DNA of 10,506 bases, taken from assembly GCA_003724275.1 (NCBI GenBank), contig RHFA01000029.1:1-10506 (forward strand). The letters are read 5' to 3'. Position numbers and translations under genes: made by a program. This document shows positions 1 through 7,690 of the stretch, piece after piece (the first letter of the stretch is position 1; the number at the start of each line of letters is the position of its first letter). Under the pieces are notes generated by a model. It had not been told where the DNA came from. It ran no database searches and saw only the letters and a list, made by a program, of their open reading frames with translations. This stretch comes from Thaumarchaeota archaeon S13 (GTDB taxonomy: Archaea > Thermoproteota > Nitrososphaeria > Nitrososphaerales > Nitrosopumilaceae).

Positions 1-282
1 GAGTTCACCATCGGTGGGCTTGACGGCGCGACAGTCGCGCTCGGCGAATCTCGCACGTTCAACGTAGAGGTGACGCGCGTCGAGGGCGGAGGGTTTGCTA
101 TAGTGCACCTATCGGATCAGCCGGACTTTGTCACCGCGCAGAACACAGGCCTCAACAGAGCAACCATAACGGTCAACGCGGCCCACGCATCGGCGACCGT
201 CGGACAGCACACGTTCACGGTCATGGCCGCCACGGGATCCGATCCGGCCACAAAGTCAGTCACAATAAATATATCCTCTTGA
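1..282 (+). CDS. C-terminal fragment of a large surface/secreted protein (5' end outside window)
   Basis: The frame is open from base 1 to a TGA at 280-282 and encodes the last 93 residues of a protein that starts upstream of the window. The visible part is a single beta-rich, probably Ig-like domain with the landmarks GGLDGATV, LGESR, PDFV, NTG and AATGS. The same landmarks occur in the same order and spacing at the C-terminus of the next gene (residues 2111-2204); by eye about half the residues are identical. The upstream gene is therefore probably a paralogue of the giant protein, or at least shares its terminal module. No membrane anchor follows the domain. The GTG at 70 could serve as an internal start but would cut the domain in half, so I treat the whole open stretch as the gene's end. 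Specific function unknown; a surface or secreted role is inferred from its neighbour. Confidence 0.8.
   Translation, partial: EFTIGGLDGATVALGESRTFNVEVTRVEGGGFAIVHLSDQPDFVTAQNTGLNRATITVNAAHASATVGQHTFTVMAATGSDPATKSVTINISS
264..274 (+). promoter_or_regulatory. AT-rich TATA-like element near the start of the giant gene
   Basis: An 11-bp run of only A and T lies in the last codons of the upstream gene, in otherwise GC-rich DNA. As an archaeal TATA box it would place transcription start near 295, downstream of the TTG start at 279. That would force initiation at ATG 348 and remove the signal peptide. The run is also explained by Asn-Ile codons of the upstream protein. A real promoter is possible but not favoured. 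Confidence 0.25.
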
Positions 283-3200
283 TCATTGTAAGAACGGACG
301 CCGTCCTGCTAACGTGCATTGCCGCACTTTTCGGGGCCTCCACCATAATGTCGGCTAGCGCATCGCCCCCATCGATCCCGTGTGACTATGAGTGCCTCTG
401 GCCAATTGGAACATACGACATTCCAGAGGCCGCTGTGGCGGGCGAGGACTATGTTATAACCTACACGTACGCGTGGCAAGAAATTCCTGGGGACAGCAGG
501 ATTGGAACCCTAGACCAAAAAGAGATTCCTCCGGGGCGCCACGCGGACAGCAACCCGGGAGCGGCGTCCATGCCCCCTGGCTATGGGGGGAGCACAGTCT
601 GGCTCCAGCTCCCGGACGGGATAGACGTGGTGTCTTGGAGCGCAGGCAAGCTCGAGAAGAGGGCACTTTGGGTCGACCACTTTGGGCGCACTACGTACGA
701 GTATCTGGGACTCAATAGGCACGTCGCCGAGGGGCCCGCCACGGCCTCCATAACGATTCGCGTCCGCCCCGGCGCCAGCATATACTTGAACGACGAGATT
801 CGCGTGAACCTCGGGGTGAGGGGCGACTCATGGCGCAGCCCCGCTTTGTTCGCCAACATGGACGGCGACATCGTCCGGTTCTCGAGCGAGCCGGCCCGCG
901 GAGTGGCTGGCGCGACGTATGCCGCGTCTGCCCTCCGTGGCACCCACGTCCTGCCAGGCTCTGCCGTCACGCCACTGGGCAAAGTAGATCTAGTGGGGGC
1001 CGCAGCGCAGTCCGTGAGATCATTCTCCCTGGGGCAGGTCGGGGTGGGAGGCGACTTTGCGTACGCGTACGGGTATCTCTTGGCGCAGGATCGGCCGCCT
1101 GACATGGTGGGAGCAGGGGCCAACATGCAGGTGTTCTCCGGCGCCACTGGCGTCAGGGCGTGCGCGCACGACACGGAGAGCCAGGGCGGCGAGGTGCGGA
1201 CGGAGCCTATTATGGTCAACGGCGAGCCTGCGTGCTCCACGGTTGGCGCCGACGGGTTTTTTGGCATAGTCGTGCCACGTTCCGACCCTGACGGCGACGG
1301 CACGCCCGCGGACATTGTGCCCGTGTTCAGCCTAGATCACGAGAGGGTCACGGTCAGAGTGTTTGGGGGCGGCCCCATATCCACGCGCGGGCTAGAACCC
1401 GCCAGCGCAGGCGGGGACACCGTGCCGCTTGGCAGGTACACAGTACCCGGCAATGCCCTCTTTACTACGGCGTGGTGGATGTACTCCGACGCGCTAGACG
1501 CCCACAGATTCTTCAGCTCTGTGCTAGGGCACGACGCGCCCCACGTGGACGCCATCCGGCACAACAGCGCGTTCTATGACCTGAGAGACGGCAGTATAAA
1601 TCTCGTTATAGAGCCTAGGGGGTCTGCGCAAGGCCACCTGAGCTCCTCACGAACTACCGTCCTGCACGAGTACGCCCACCACGTCATGGGGAGCGTGTAC
1701 GACGCCGGCATTCCGCCGCAGGGCATATGCGGAAGCCACCGACCCGGGAAGATAACCAACGCTGTGTGCGCCTGGACGGAGGGATGGGCGGAGTTTGTAG
1801 CCATAGCAATAGACGACAACCCGCTGCGCCGGTTCGGCCTCACCACAAAGAGCTCGCACTTTGACTATGAGGCAAGGGAGATACACACGAGGCCGCAAAC
1901 CGGGGAATACGACCCACTTTCGGGCTCGCTGCGTCTGACGCTATTCAGAGACGGGTCAGCCGACGAAGGAAACATCACCGCGTCGCTGTGGGATCTGCAC
2001 GATCACGGATCCACGGAGCCAGGGGATAACATGTCAGGAGGACTGCCAGACATATGGAGCGCGTTCACCTCTCCACCCGCCAGCGGCGAAACGTTCAACG
2101 CCGCAACCATACACGATTTTTGGCTTGACTGGATCGAGCAGGGGCATGCCGACCCCGGCGATGTGTTTTCCCTCAACAAAATTCCCGACGCACTCTCCGT
2201 GACGTCCCGCCTAAATGCGCATGTGGAGCGCGACGGTGCGCAGAAGACCGGAATCGGCGCGGGGTACGCTAGGGCGGGGGACACGATCGTGGCCCGGCTG
2301 GAGGCCAACGGACGCATTAGCGCCTCTAGCGCCCCAGAGGTGGCAATCTTGGGCGGGGGTCTGGTCGCCATGACGTTAGACAGCACAGGCGCATGGGTGG
2401 CCCGGGCTGACGTCGGGCAGGAGGCGCATGACGGGAAGATCCCCATCACCGTGCGGGCGAACGCGCCGCGGATAAAGATGGCCGACGACGCGGTATCGCA
2501 CGAAAACGGCTCTGACACCGTGACGATCAGGACGGCGTACGAGCCGGTAGGGGGAACGCACAAAGTGGTCGCGGATCCTGCCGTCACCGACTCTGACGGC
2601 ACCAGCATGGCGTCCGCGACATCGCGCGAGTTTGTCCACGACCCGGGGCTGCCCGCACTTGTTACGGTCGTACTGTCCCCTGACGGGAGGGAGGTGGTGC
2701 TCTACTTTACCAAGGGGGTTGACGGCTCGACGGTGACCCTAGAAAACATCAGGCTGGACTCCCGGCTCACACCGGCGGTTGATCCCATATCTCACGAGGA
2801 CGGGTCGAGCGTCGTGAGGGTGCGCCTGTCAAGCCCTCCGCCGGCTGATGGCACGTACAGCGTGTCCGTCTCCTCCATCGCCGACACGCAGGGGCGCCGC
2901 CTCGGGGCAACATACATTGGAGAACCCACGTGGAACCCAAGGCCTCCCGTGCTAGAGTCCGTCAAGCTGTCAGATGACAGAAGGCGCGTCACGTTAATGT
3001 TCGACGAAGAGGTGAACAGGCATCTCGGTAATTTTATCGTGTTTATGTATGATTCGGAATTCAACGAGATCGGCGAGGGCCCCTTTATCACCTCCCACAC
3101 CTCCGCGTCCCACACGTTTAGCCTGCACAGCCCCCTGGAGCCAGGGAGCTACAACATAATTGTCCGTAACGCGGCAGACGCCCTCGGACACAGGATACCG

Positions 3201-6200
3201 ATCCAAGAAAAAGTCCTGACGTACACCGACGGGCGCGCTCCGATACTCAACACTGTGTCTGCGGATCCCGGGGGACACTCGATTACGCTCGTGTTTGATC
3301 GTGAGGTATCCTCAGCCCAGCTTGCCAACCACAACATAATGATCATTAGGAGGTTTCTGCCACCGCCAAGCTTTGATGCAATAGACATACCCGATATGGG
3401 GATATCACACACTGACAGATCCAACACCATTACGGTGACCCTGGACGAAAAGCTCAAGGACGGAACGTACGAGGTGGTGTGGTCTAGAAAGGACAGATCC
3501 ATTGGCGCTTTTGAGATTTACGAGAACACACAGCGAAGGTATTTCTGGTGGAATCCCGAAACGCCAAGGCTAGAGTCGTACGTGGTGGCGCCGGACGGAC
3601 GGTCCGTGAACTTTACGTTTAGCGAAGAGATGCTAGAGGAACGGTTTGAGACAAATGTCCTATCGGGCGGAACCACCGCAATAGACAGAGCCAACGCAGC
3701 CACAAAAAAAGCCGGCAGTTCCACCATAACCCTCAACCTAGCAGCCCCCCTACAGAAAGGGCTGCACCGAATAACGCTCCAGCCGTTCATGACGGACGTG
3801 GGCGGCCTAAGGATGGCCACAGAGTACACAACCGTGTTCCAGTGGGACGGGGCGCCGCCGTCCCTCGAGTCCGCCGAGGTGTCCGCCAATGGTGAGTCGA
3901 TCAGGCTTACGTTCAGCGAAGGGCTCGACGGCTCGACGGTCACAGCCGCCAGCATCGTCCCTGGCGCAAGCCTGACGCCAGACGCCGACAACCCGATAGA
4001 GCACACCGACGGCTCTAACACCGTCACCCTCAACCTGGCCTCCGAGCCTGCCTCCGGGCAGCACGAAGTCACGGCCAGGGGAACAATAGCGGACTCCACC
4101 GGGGTTTCCATGGGGACAGACCGGACGCTCGCGTTCGCGCATGTGCCAGGCGCGCCAGTCTTTGAGGCCGCATCAATATCCGCCGACGGCCGCACTGTCA
4201 CGCTGGAGTTCAGCGAAGGGCTCGACGGCTCGACGGTCACGCCTGCCAGCGTCCACTTTGTAACCACAGACGAGCACCTGCTGTTTGCGCAGGACGCCGA
4301 CGGGACGCCAATAGCGGTGGACACGACCCCGCCGCGCTTGCTAGACGCCTTTTTCACGTCGGCGAGCAGGATAAGGCTAGAGCTCAGCGAGCCGCCCGAC
4401 CCGGCCATGACCACGGCCACGGCCTTTGCGCTCGAATCACGAAGCTCTACCGTTCCCTTTACCGTCACGCCCCACACGCCCGGAGAAGCGGCAGTCACGC
4501 TGTCGCTGGGATCAGACGCGCCTAACGCCGATCATGTCGTCTCCGTCAGAGCCATGCTGACTGACAGGGCCGGAAACCCCGTCGTAGAGTCTTCCAAAAC
4601 GATCAACCCGCAAGATGCGGCGGGCGAAGCCCCACGGTTCACGGCGAGGCTCGCAAATGACGTCATGGTCATAGTGGAGTTTAGCGAAGCCGTGCGGGTC
4701 AAACAAGGCGCGGAGCTCGGGCTGCGCGACTGGTTGTCTGGATCCCTTCGACCCGCAAACCACCATGTAGACCTGGACAACCGGAGGATCGTCCTCCAGT
4801 TTGATATGGCCGGTGTTCCGGGTTTAGGGTTAGGCGACATATCATACAAGCCGGTTTCAGGCGAGTCGGCGCTCGAGGATCACACGGGGTACGACATCCC
4901 CGTGGGCTCAAGCGCGTCAACTTCCACGGCTCCGCGCAACTTTCCGTTCTTTTTTGCAGAGAGGGTGGAAGAAGGCGTCATAAACATGCGCTTTGACCGA
5001 ACGGTCAGCGAAACGCCCTCGGAGTTCAGGATAGGTGGCACGACGGCGGCCTCCGAGTGGACCGTCAACGGCGTGCCCGCTACAGGCGTGAGGGCGGGCG
5101 CTACGGGGGAGGCCAGCTCCAGCATAGCGCTCAGCTCGGATCCGGGATTTTATCTCACGCACTCCGCGGTAGGCGCGTCAGAGACGCTCCAGGTAAAGTA
5201 CACGAGGCCGACCAGCGGAGGGAACACACTATCCAACACGGCGGGCGCGCTAGAGACCATGCAGGTCACAAGCGTGAACCGCATACGCAACGCGTTCACG
5301 GCGGGAGAGTTCGCCGACGCGCGCACGCTCGAGCTCACGTCGACTAGGCCTGCCGACCGCCGCGTGGCCGACCACCTCACAATCGCCGCCACGGGCGACG
5401 CGCCTCCGGTCACACTCGCCTCGGGTTCGCGCTCGCCAACAAACCCACTAGTGGAGGTTCTCCGCTTGGGCACTGACGCGCGCGACGGGTGCACGTACAG
5501 GGTCAGCCTAATGGACGCCGTGAGCTCCGCCATGGGCATCTGGACGCCAGCCGGGGGAGGCCAGGGCGAGGTGACCTATGCGGACACGCACGCGCCGGTC
5601 TTCCTCTCGGCCTCGACTGACGGGACGACGACAAGGGTGCTCTTTAACGAGCCCGTCGCTTTTGGAGCCGCGCCCACGATAGGCCAGCACAGGGCTCACT
5701 GGACAGTCACCGACGCCGGGGCGGCCAGGCAGATAGCGGCAGTCGCGGTCAGCGCGACCGACCCGTCCACGGTGGAGATCACGCACGCCGCGCTGTCCGG
5801 GACCGCTGCTACGCCGACGGTCGCCTACGACGGAACCGCCGACGACGATGCGCGGATACGCGACACGCGCGCCTCGCCGTGCACTGACACTGACGCGACG
5901 CCCAAGAACGCGCAGGGTGGGACGCTTCGCGTTGTGGCCTTTGACGGGATAGCGCCAGGGGCGTCGTCCGTCTCTGCGGCGGTATCGGGCGACGGCGGCG
6001 CCGCAAAGTCCGGCCCAAACGCGATCTGGGCAGGCATAGGAGACACGGTCACCGTCTCGCTGGCCATGGACGAGGACGGCCACGAGACGGCCGCGCCGCG
6101 CCTCTTTGCGGCGGGATCCAACGTCGGGATGGCCATGGGGGAAACGGCCAGGCTATGGTCGGGCGGGGTGAGCATAGGCGCCAGCACGTCAGAGGGGGCA

Positions 6201-6893
6201 CTGGGGTACACCATAACTGCGCCCGACGCGGCGGGCAACCTTGGCGTGTTCGCCGACGCCGGGGGAGCCGAGCCGATCGCCAGGGTCGACACCACGCTGC
6301 CGCAGGTCGCCTCGGCCGAGACGACCGGCGCCGGCGGGGCGCGCGTCACGCTGAGCGAGGGTGCCTGGGGCCTGCTGCGGGCCTCCGACTGGACCGTGGG
6401 CGGCGAGCGCGCCTCGGGCGCCTCGCTGGGGGCCGGCGGCGAGCCCTCGCCGGCCGTGGCGCTGGCCGGAGAGGCGTCGTTCACGCTGCACGTCCCCGGC
6501 GCCGTGGGCACGGGCGCCACGCCGCGGGTCGTGTACAGCCCGCAGGCTCCCGGCGCGGCGCCGGACCCGGCCGGGCCGGACGCCGGCCCCGCCCCGCCGC
6601 AGGCGGGGATCACGCTCGACGTGGGCGGGCTGGACGGCGCGACGGTCAGGCTCGGCGAGTCGCGCGAGTTCCCCATAACTGCCGCCGCTGATGACGCGCA
6701 GCCCATAGTGCTCCTAGAGGGCAACCCGGACTTTGTGGCCGTGGAGAACACCGGCCCCGGCACGGCGACGGTCACCGTTGACGCCTCCCACGAGTCGGCG
6801 GCCGCCGGCGACTACACGTTCGCGGTCGTGGCCGCAACGGGATCAGGCCCCGCCCGCGCGGAAGTCACGGTAACGCTGGAGCCGGCCGCATAG
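279..6893 (+). CDS. Giant secreted multi-domain protein: metalloprotease-like domain plus Ig-like repeat stalk
   Basis: 2204 residues, probably secreted or cell-surface. Residues 1-29 form a signal peptide: Arg5, a hydrophobic core at about 8-24, then SASAS. TTG 279 overlaps the previous TGA, which suggests translational coupling; the next in-frame ATG (348) would lose the signal. Residues about 30-395 are beta-rich, with a Ca-loop-like DPDGDG at 336-341. A zinc peptidase-like domain follows at about 395-650: HEYAH at 463-467, TEGWAEF with Glu501 and Glu505, and a LWDLHD stretch near 570-575. This is a gluzincin pattern (two His plus a downstream Glu), although the exact family is unclear. 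Residues about 660-734 are an Ig-like module and 735-792 a half repeat. Big_5/SwmB-like units begin at 793, 890, 988, 1097, 1195, 1294 (short), 1353, 1453, 1555, 1673 and 1774. A second GDTV-type module spans about 1895-2009, another unit 2010-2086, a Pro/Ala linker 2087-2110, and the shared terminal domain 2111-2204. No C-terminal membrane anchor is seen. Cleavage target unknown. Confidence 0.9.
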   Translation: MIIVRTDAVLLTCIAALFGASTIMSASASPPSIPCDYECLWPIGTYDIPEAAVAGEDYVITYTYAWQEIPGDSRIGTLDQKEIPPGRHADSNPGAASMPPGYGGSTVWLQLPDGIDVVSWSAGKLEKRALWVDHFGRTTYEYLGLNRHVAEGPATASITIRVRPGASIYLNDEIRVNLGVRGDSWRSPALFANMDGDIVRFSSEPARGVAGATYAASALRGTHVLPGSAVTPLGKVDLVGAAAQSVRSFSLGQVGVGGDFAYAYGYLLAQDRPPDMVGAGANMQVFSGATGVRACAHDTESQGGEVRTEPIMVNGEPACSTVGADGFFGIVVPRSDPDGDGTPADIVPVFSLDHERVTVRVFGGGPISTRGLEPASAGGDTVPLGRYTVPGNALFTTAWWMYSDALDAHRFFSSVLGHDAPHVDAIRHNSAFYDLRDGSINLVIEPRGSAQGHLSSSRTTVLHEYAHHVMGSVYDAGIPPQGICGSHRPGKITNAVCAWTEGWAEFVAIAIDDNPLRRFGLTTKSSHFDYEAREIHTRPQTGEYDPLSGSLRLTLFRDGSADEGNITASLWDLHDHGSTEPGDNMSGGLPDIWSAFTSPPASGETFNAATIHDFWLDWIEQGHADPGDVFSLNKIPDALSVTSRLNAHVERDGAQKTGIGAGYARAGDTIVARLEANGRISASSAPEVAILGGGLVAMTLDSTGAWVARADVGQEAHDGKIPITVRANAPRIKMADDAVSHENGSDTVTIRTAYEPVGGTHKVVADPAVTDSDGTSMASATSREFVHDPGLPALVTVVLSPDGREVVLYFTKGVDGSTVTLENIRLDSRLTPAVDPISHEDGSSVVRVRLSSPPPADGTYSVSVSSIADTQGRRLGATYIGEPTWNPRPPVLESVKLSDDRRRVTLMFDEEVNRHLGNFIVFMYDSEFNEIGEGPFITSHTSASHTFSLHSPLEPGSYNIIVRNAADALGHRIPIQEKVLTYTDGRAPILNTVSADPGGHSITLVFDREVSSAQLANHNIMIIRRFLPPPSFDAIDIPDMGISHTDRSNTITVTLDEKLKDGTYEVVWSRKDRSIGAFEIYENTQRRYFWWNPETPRLESYVVAPDGRSVNFTFSEEMLEERFETNVLSGGTTAIDRANAATKKAGSSTITLNLAAPLQKGLHRITLQPFMTDVGGLRMATEYTTVFQWDGAPPSLESAEVSANGESIRLTFSEGLDGSTVTAASIVPGASLTPDADNPIEHTDGSNTVTLNLASEPASGQHEVTARGTIADSTGVSMGTDRTLAFAHVPGAPVFEAASISADGRTVTLEFSEGLDGSTVTPASVHFVTTDEHLLFAQDADGTPIAVDTTPPRLLDAFFTSASRIRLELSEPPDPAMTTATAFALESRSSTVPFTVTPHTPGEAAVTLSLGSDAPNADHVVSVRAMLTDRAGNPVVESSKTINPQDAAGEAPRFTARLANDVMVIVEFSEAVRVKQGAELGLRDWLSGSLRPANHHVDLDNRRIVLQFDMAGVPGLGLGDISYKPVSGESALEDHTGYDIPVGSSASTSTAPRNFPFFFAERVEEGVINMRFDRTVSETPSEFRIGGTTAASEWTVNGVPATGVRAGATGEASSSIALSSDPGFYLTHSAVGASETLQVKYTRPTSGGNTLSNTAGALETMQVTSVNRIRNAFTAGEFADARTLELTSTRPADRRVADHLTIAATGDAPPVTLASGSRSPTNPLVEVLRLGTDARDGCTYRVSLMDAVSSAMGIWTPAGGGQGEVTYADTHAPVFLSASTDGTTTRVLFNEPVAFGAAPTIGQHRAHWTVTDAGAARQIAAVAVSATDPSTVEITHAALSGTAATPTVAYDGTADDDARIRDTRASPCTDTDATPKNAQGGTLRVVAFDGIAPGASSVSAAVSGDGGAAKSGPNAIWAGIGDTVTVSLAMDEDGHETAAPRLFAAGSNVGMAMGETARLWSGGVSIGASTSEGALGYTITAPDAAGNLGVFADAGGAEPIARVDTTLPQVASAETTGAGGARVTLSEGAWGLLRASDWTVGGERASGASLGAGGEPSPAVALAGEASFTLHVPGAVGTGATPRVVYSPQAPGAAPDPAGPDAGPAPPQAGITLDVGGLDGATVRLGESREFPITAAADDAQPIVLLEGNPDFVAVENTGPGTATVTVDASHESAAAGDYTFAVVAATGSGPARAEVTVTLEPAA
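3911..3943 (+). repeat. 33-bp perfect direct repeat, copy 1
   Basis: Identical base for base to 4208-4240, exactly 297 bp (99 codons) downstream and in the same reading frame. It encodes the FSEGLDGSTVT strand-loop of two successive Ig-like units. Such identity among otherwise diverged repeats points to recent duplication or gene conversion. A third, imperfect version lies near 2711-2740. Confidence 0.9.
4208..4240 (+). repeat. 33-bp perfect direct repeat, copy 2
   Basis: Second copy of the 33-bp repeat, in the shortened Ig-like unit that begins at 4158. Loss of the rest of that unit directly downstream fits unequal recombination between repeats. Confidence 0.9.
6609..6890 (+). repeat. C-terminal domain shared with the upstream gene (diverged duplication)
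   Basis: Codons 2111-2204 of the giant gene encode a domain collinear with the only visible part of the preceding gene (1-279). GGLDGATV, LGESR, PDFV, NTG and AATGS match exactly between the two. It follows a Pro/Ala/Gly-rich linker, as expected for an independently folding terminal module. The DNA has diverged with the protein and this copy is clearly more GC-rich, so the duplication is not recent. Confidence 0.8.
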
Positions 6894-7290
6894 GCTCCCC
6901 GCCCTCGCCGGCGGCTCGGCCTGATAATTTCGCCCTGGCGTGCCACTCCTAGCAATGCCGTCGCCTGAAATGGCAGAATGCTGGCCTGGGGCGCCAGTGG
7001 CCGCAGGCTCATGCCCGTTGGCCTCACAGTGCAGGCCCGCCCTCGAGGGCAGGCCGGGTCCAGCCCGTGCGGGGGCAAAACCCAGACTTGGGGGCTCGGA
7101 GGCGCCCGCGGCGCCGTCCCGACCCCTGACTGGCTCGGAGGCGCGCGCGCCACGGGAGTCGCGATGCTGCGGGCAGAACCAGCCGCCGCGATCCTCCCAC
7201 AGACCTCCAGAGACGCCGCAGCCGCCTGTTGCCCCCCACGCCCCGCCAGCGGCCGGCCACGGCAGATGCCAAAACGCGCACAGGCGCCCC
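6894..7290. other. 397-bp GC-rich region without a recognisable gene
   Basis: This lies between the 3' ends of two convergent genes. Open frames crossing it have low-complexity Arg/Ala/Pro/Gly compositions typical of GC-rich noncoding DNA, and I see no family motif. Structure present: a perfect 12-bp palindrome at 7039-7050, a 13-bp direct repeat (GGCTCGGAGGCGC at 7093-7105 and 7132-7144), a GCGCC/GGCGC hairpin at 7102-7114, and one AT-rich spot near 6921-6929. I looked for tRNA T-loops, RNase P RNA and SRP RNA core motifs on both strands and could not place any. No clear T-rich terminator follows the giant gene. Confidence 0.6.
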
Positions 7291-7656
7291 CTAGCTCCCG
7301 AGCATCTTTCCGGCGGGGTTGTCGCGCCGGCGTATCCAGCGCAGGCTCAACGAGGAAAACTCGCCGATTATCGGCCAGATGTCCATGGCCAGCCCGCGCA
7401 GCTCGTCGCTGTTGATCCCATACTCGTGGTTTACCTGCGAGACCATCGTCTTTGAGTCGCTGTACACGACAATCTCCTCGTCCTGCGCGCCCTCGCCGCG
7501 CAGCCACTCTAGCGCGAGCCTTAGCGCGTGGTACTCGGCCTCCATGTTTGTCAGGCCCGCGGCCCGCTCGCACCTGGCCCTGCCGTTCTCCTTGACAAAA
7601 AAGCCGTACTTTGGGTCGTCGCCGGCCCCGCCGTCAATGTACACAGTCAGGCCCAT
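7291..7656 (-). CDS. RNase HI-like protein
   Basis: 121 residues, about the size of short archaeal RNase HI proteins, which cut the RNA strand of RNA-DNA hybrids. The order of motifs fits the fold: YIDGGAG at the N-terminus (Asp8), TNMEAEYHAL (Glu41), VVYSDSK (Asp67) and a C-terminal RWIRRRDNPAGKML. Asp8, Glu41 and Asp67 match the first three metal-binding carboxylates. The fourth is uncertain: where the family usually has N-x-x-A-D, this protein reads N-P-A-G-K, and the nearest acid is Asp112. It may use Asp112, rely on three carboxylates, or be a non-catalytic relative. The ATG at 7656 is chosen because a TATA box lies 29-34 nt upstream, which suggests a leaderless mRNA. It follows the small membrane protein gene by 51 bp on the same strand and may be transcribed separately. 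An rnhA-type name would fit if activity were shown. Confidence 0.82.
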   Translation of the reverse strand: MGLTVYIDGGAGDDPKYGFFVKENGRARCERAAGLTNMEAEYHALRLALEWLRGEGAQDEEIVVYSDSKTMVSQVNHEYGINSDELRGLAMDIWPIIGEFSSLSLRWIRRRDNPAGKMLGS

Positions 7657-7684
7657 CTGCGAGCGCCGCGCCGGAGCCGCCGCG

Positions 7685-7690
7685 TTATAA
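7685..7690 (-). promoter_or_regulatory. TATA box of the RNase HI-like gene
   Basis: TTATAA stands alone in GC-rich DNA, 29-34 nt upstream of the ATG at 7656. That spacing puts transcription start at or next to the start codon, so the mRNA would be leaderless or nearly so, common in archaea. The hexamer is self-complementary; the direction is assigned from the gene it precedes. Confidence 0.6.

Larger units (their letters stand above)
2655..5960 (+). repeat. Tandem array of about 98-codon Ig-like repeat units within the giant gene
   Basis: Protein-level tandem repeats. Each unit opens with a hydrophobic strand and a pattern like SxDGRxVTLxFSE, has a central HTDGSNTVTLNL-type strand, and ends before a short Pro-containing linker. 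Units begin near 2655, 2946, 3240, 3567, 3861, 4158, 4335, 4635, 4941, 5295 and 5598, mostly 97-102 codons apart; two spacings are longer (109 and 118). The unit at 4158 is only 59 codons, keeping the front half and losing the rest. The pattern resembles bacterial Ig-like Big_5 and SwmB-type domains, which are usual in adhesins and S-layer-associated stalks. The units after 4335 are much more diverged and their boundaries are approximate. Confidence 0.75.

Noticed and set aside
581..1315. 244-codon open frame on the minus strand
   Set aside because: Lies wholly inside the giant gene, has no family motif, and is the expected antisense shadow of GC-rich coding DNA.
3518..4498. 326-codon minus-strand open frame
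   Set aside because: Antisense to the Ig-like repeats; its Ser/Val-rich repeats merely mirror the sense-strand repeats.
2655..5960. Regular repeat spacing as a possible CRISPR or satellite
   Set aside because: The period is about 294 bp, stays in frame and is conserved at protein level, so it is a domain array.
5825..6775. 316-codon minus-strand open frame
   Set aside because: Low-complexity Ala/Pro/Ser composition, antisense to a sense frame with clear domains.
7141..7150. Alternating GC run as a regulatory site
   Set aside because: Short simple-sequence run expected in DNA this GC-rich; no gene start nearby.
6894..7290. Possible RNase P, SRP or tRNA gene
   Set aside because: Neither strand shows the core conserved sequences I would expect, such as a tRNA T-loop, the SRP helix 8 motif or RNase P CR-I.
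6940..7455. 171-codon plus-strand open frame crossing the noncoding gap
   Set aside because: Low-complexity composition, no SD or TATA, and it runs antisense into the RNase HI-like gene.
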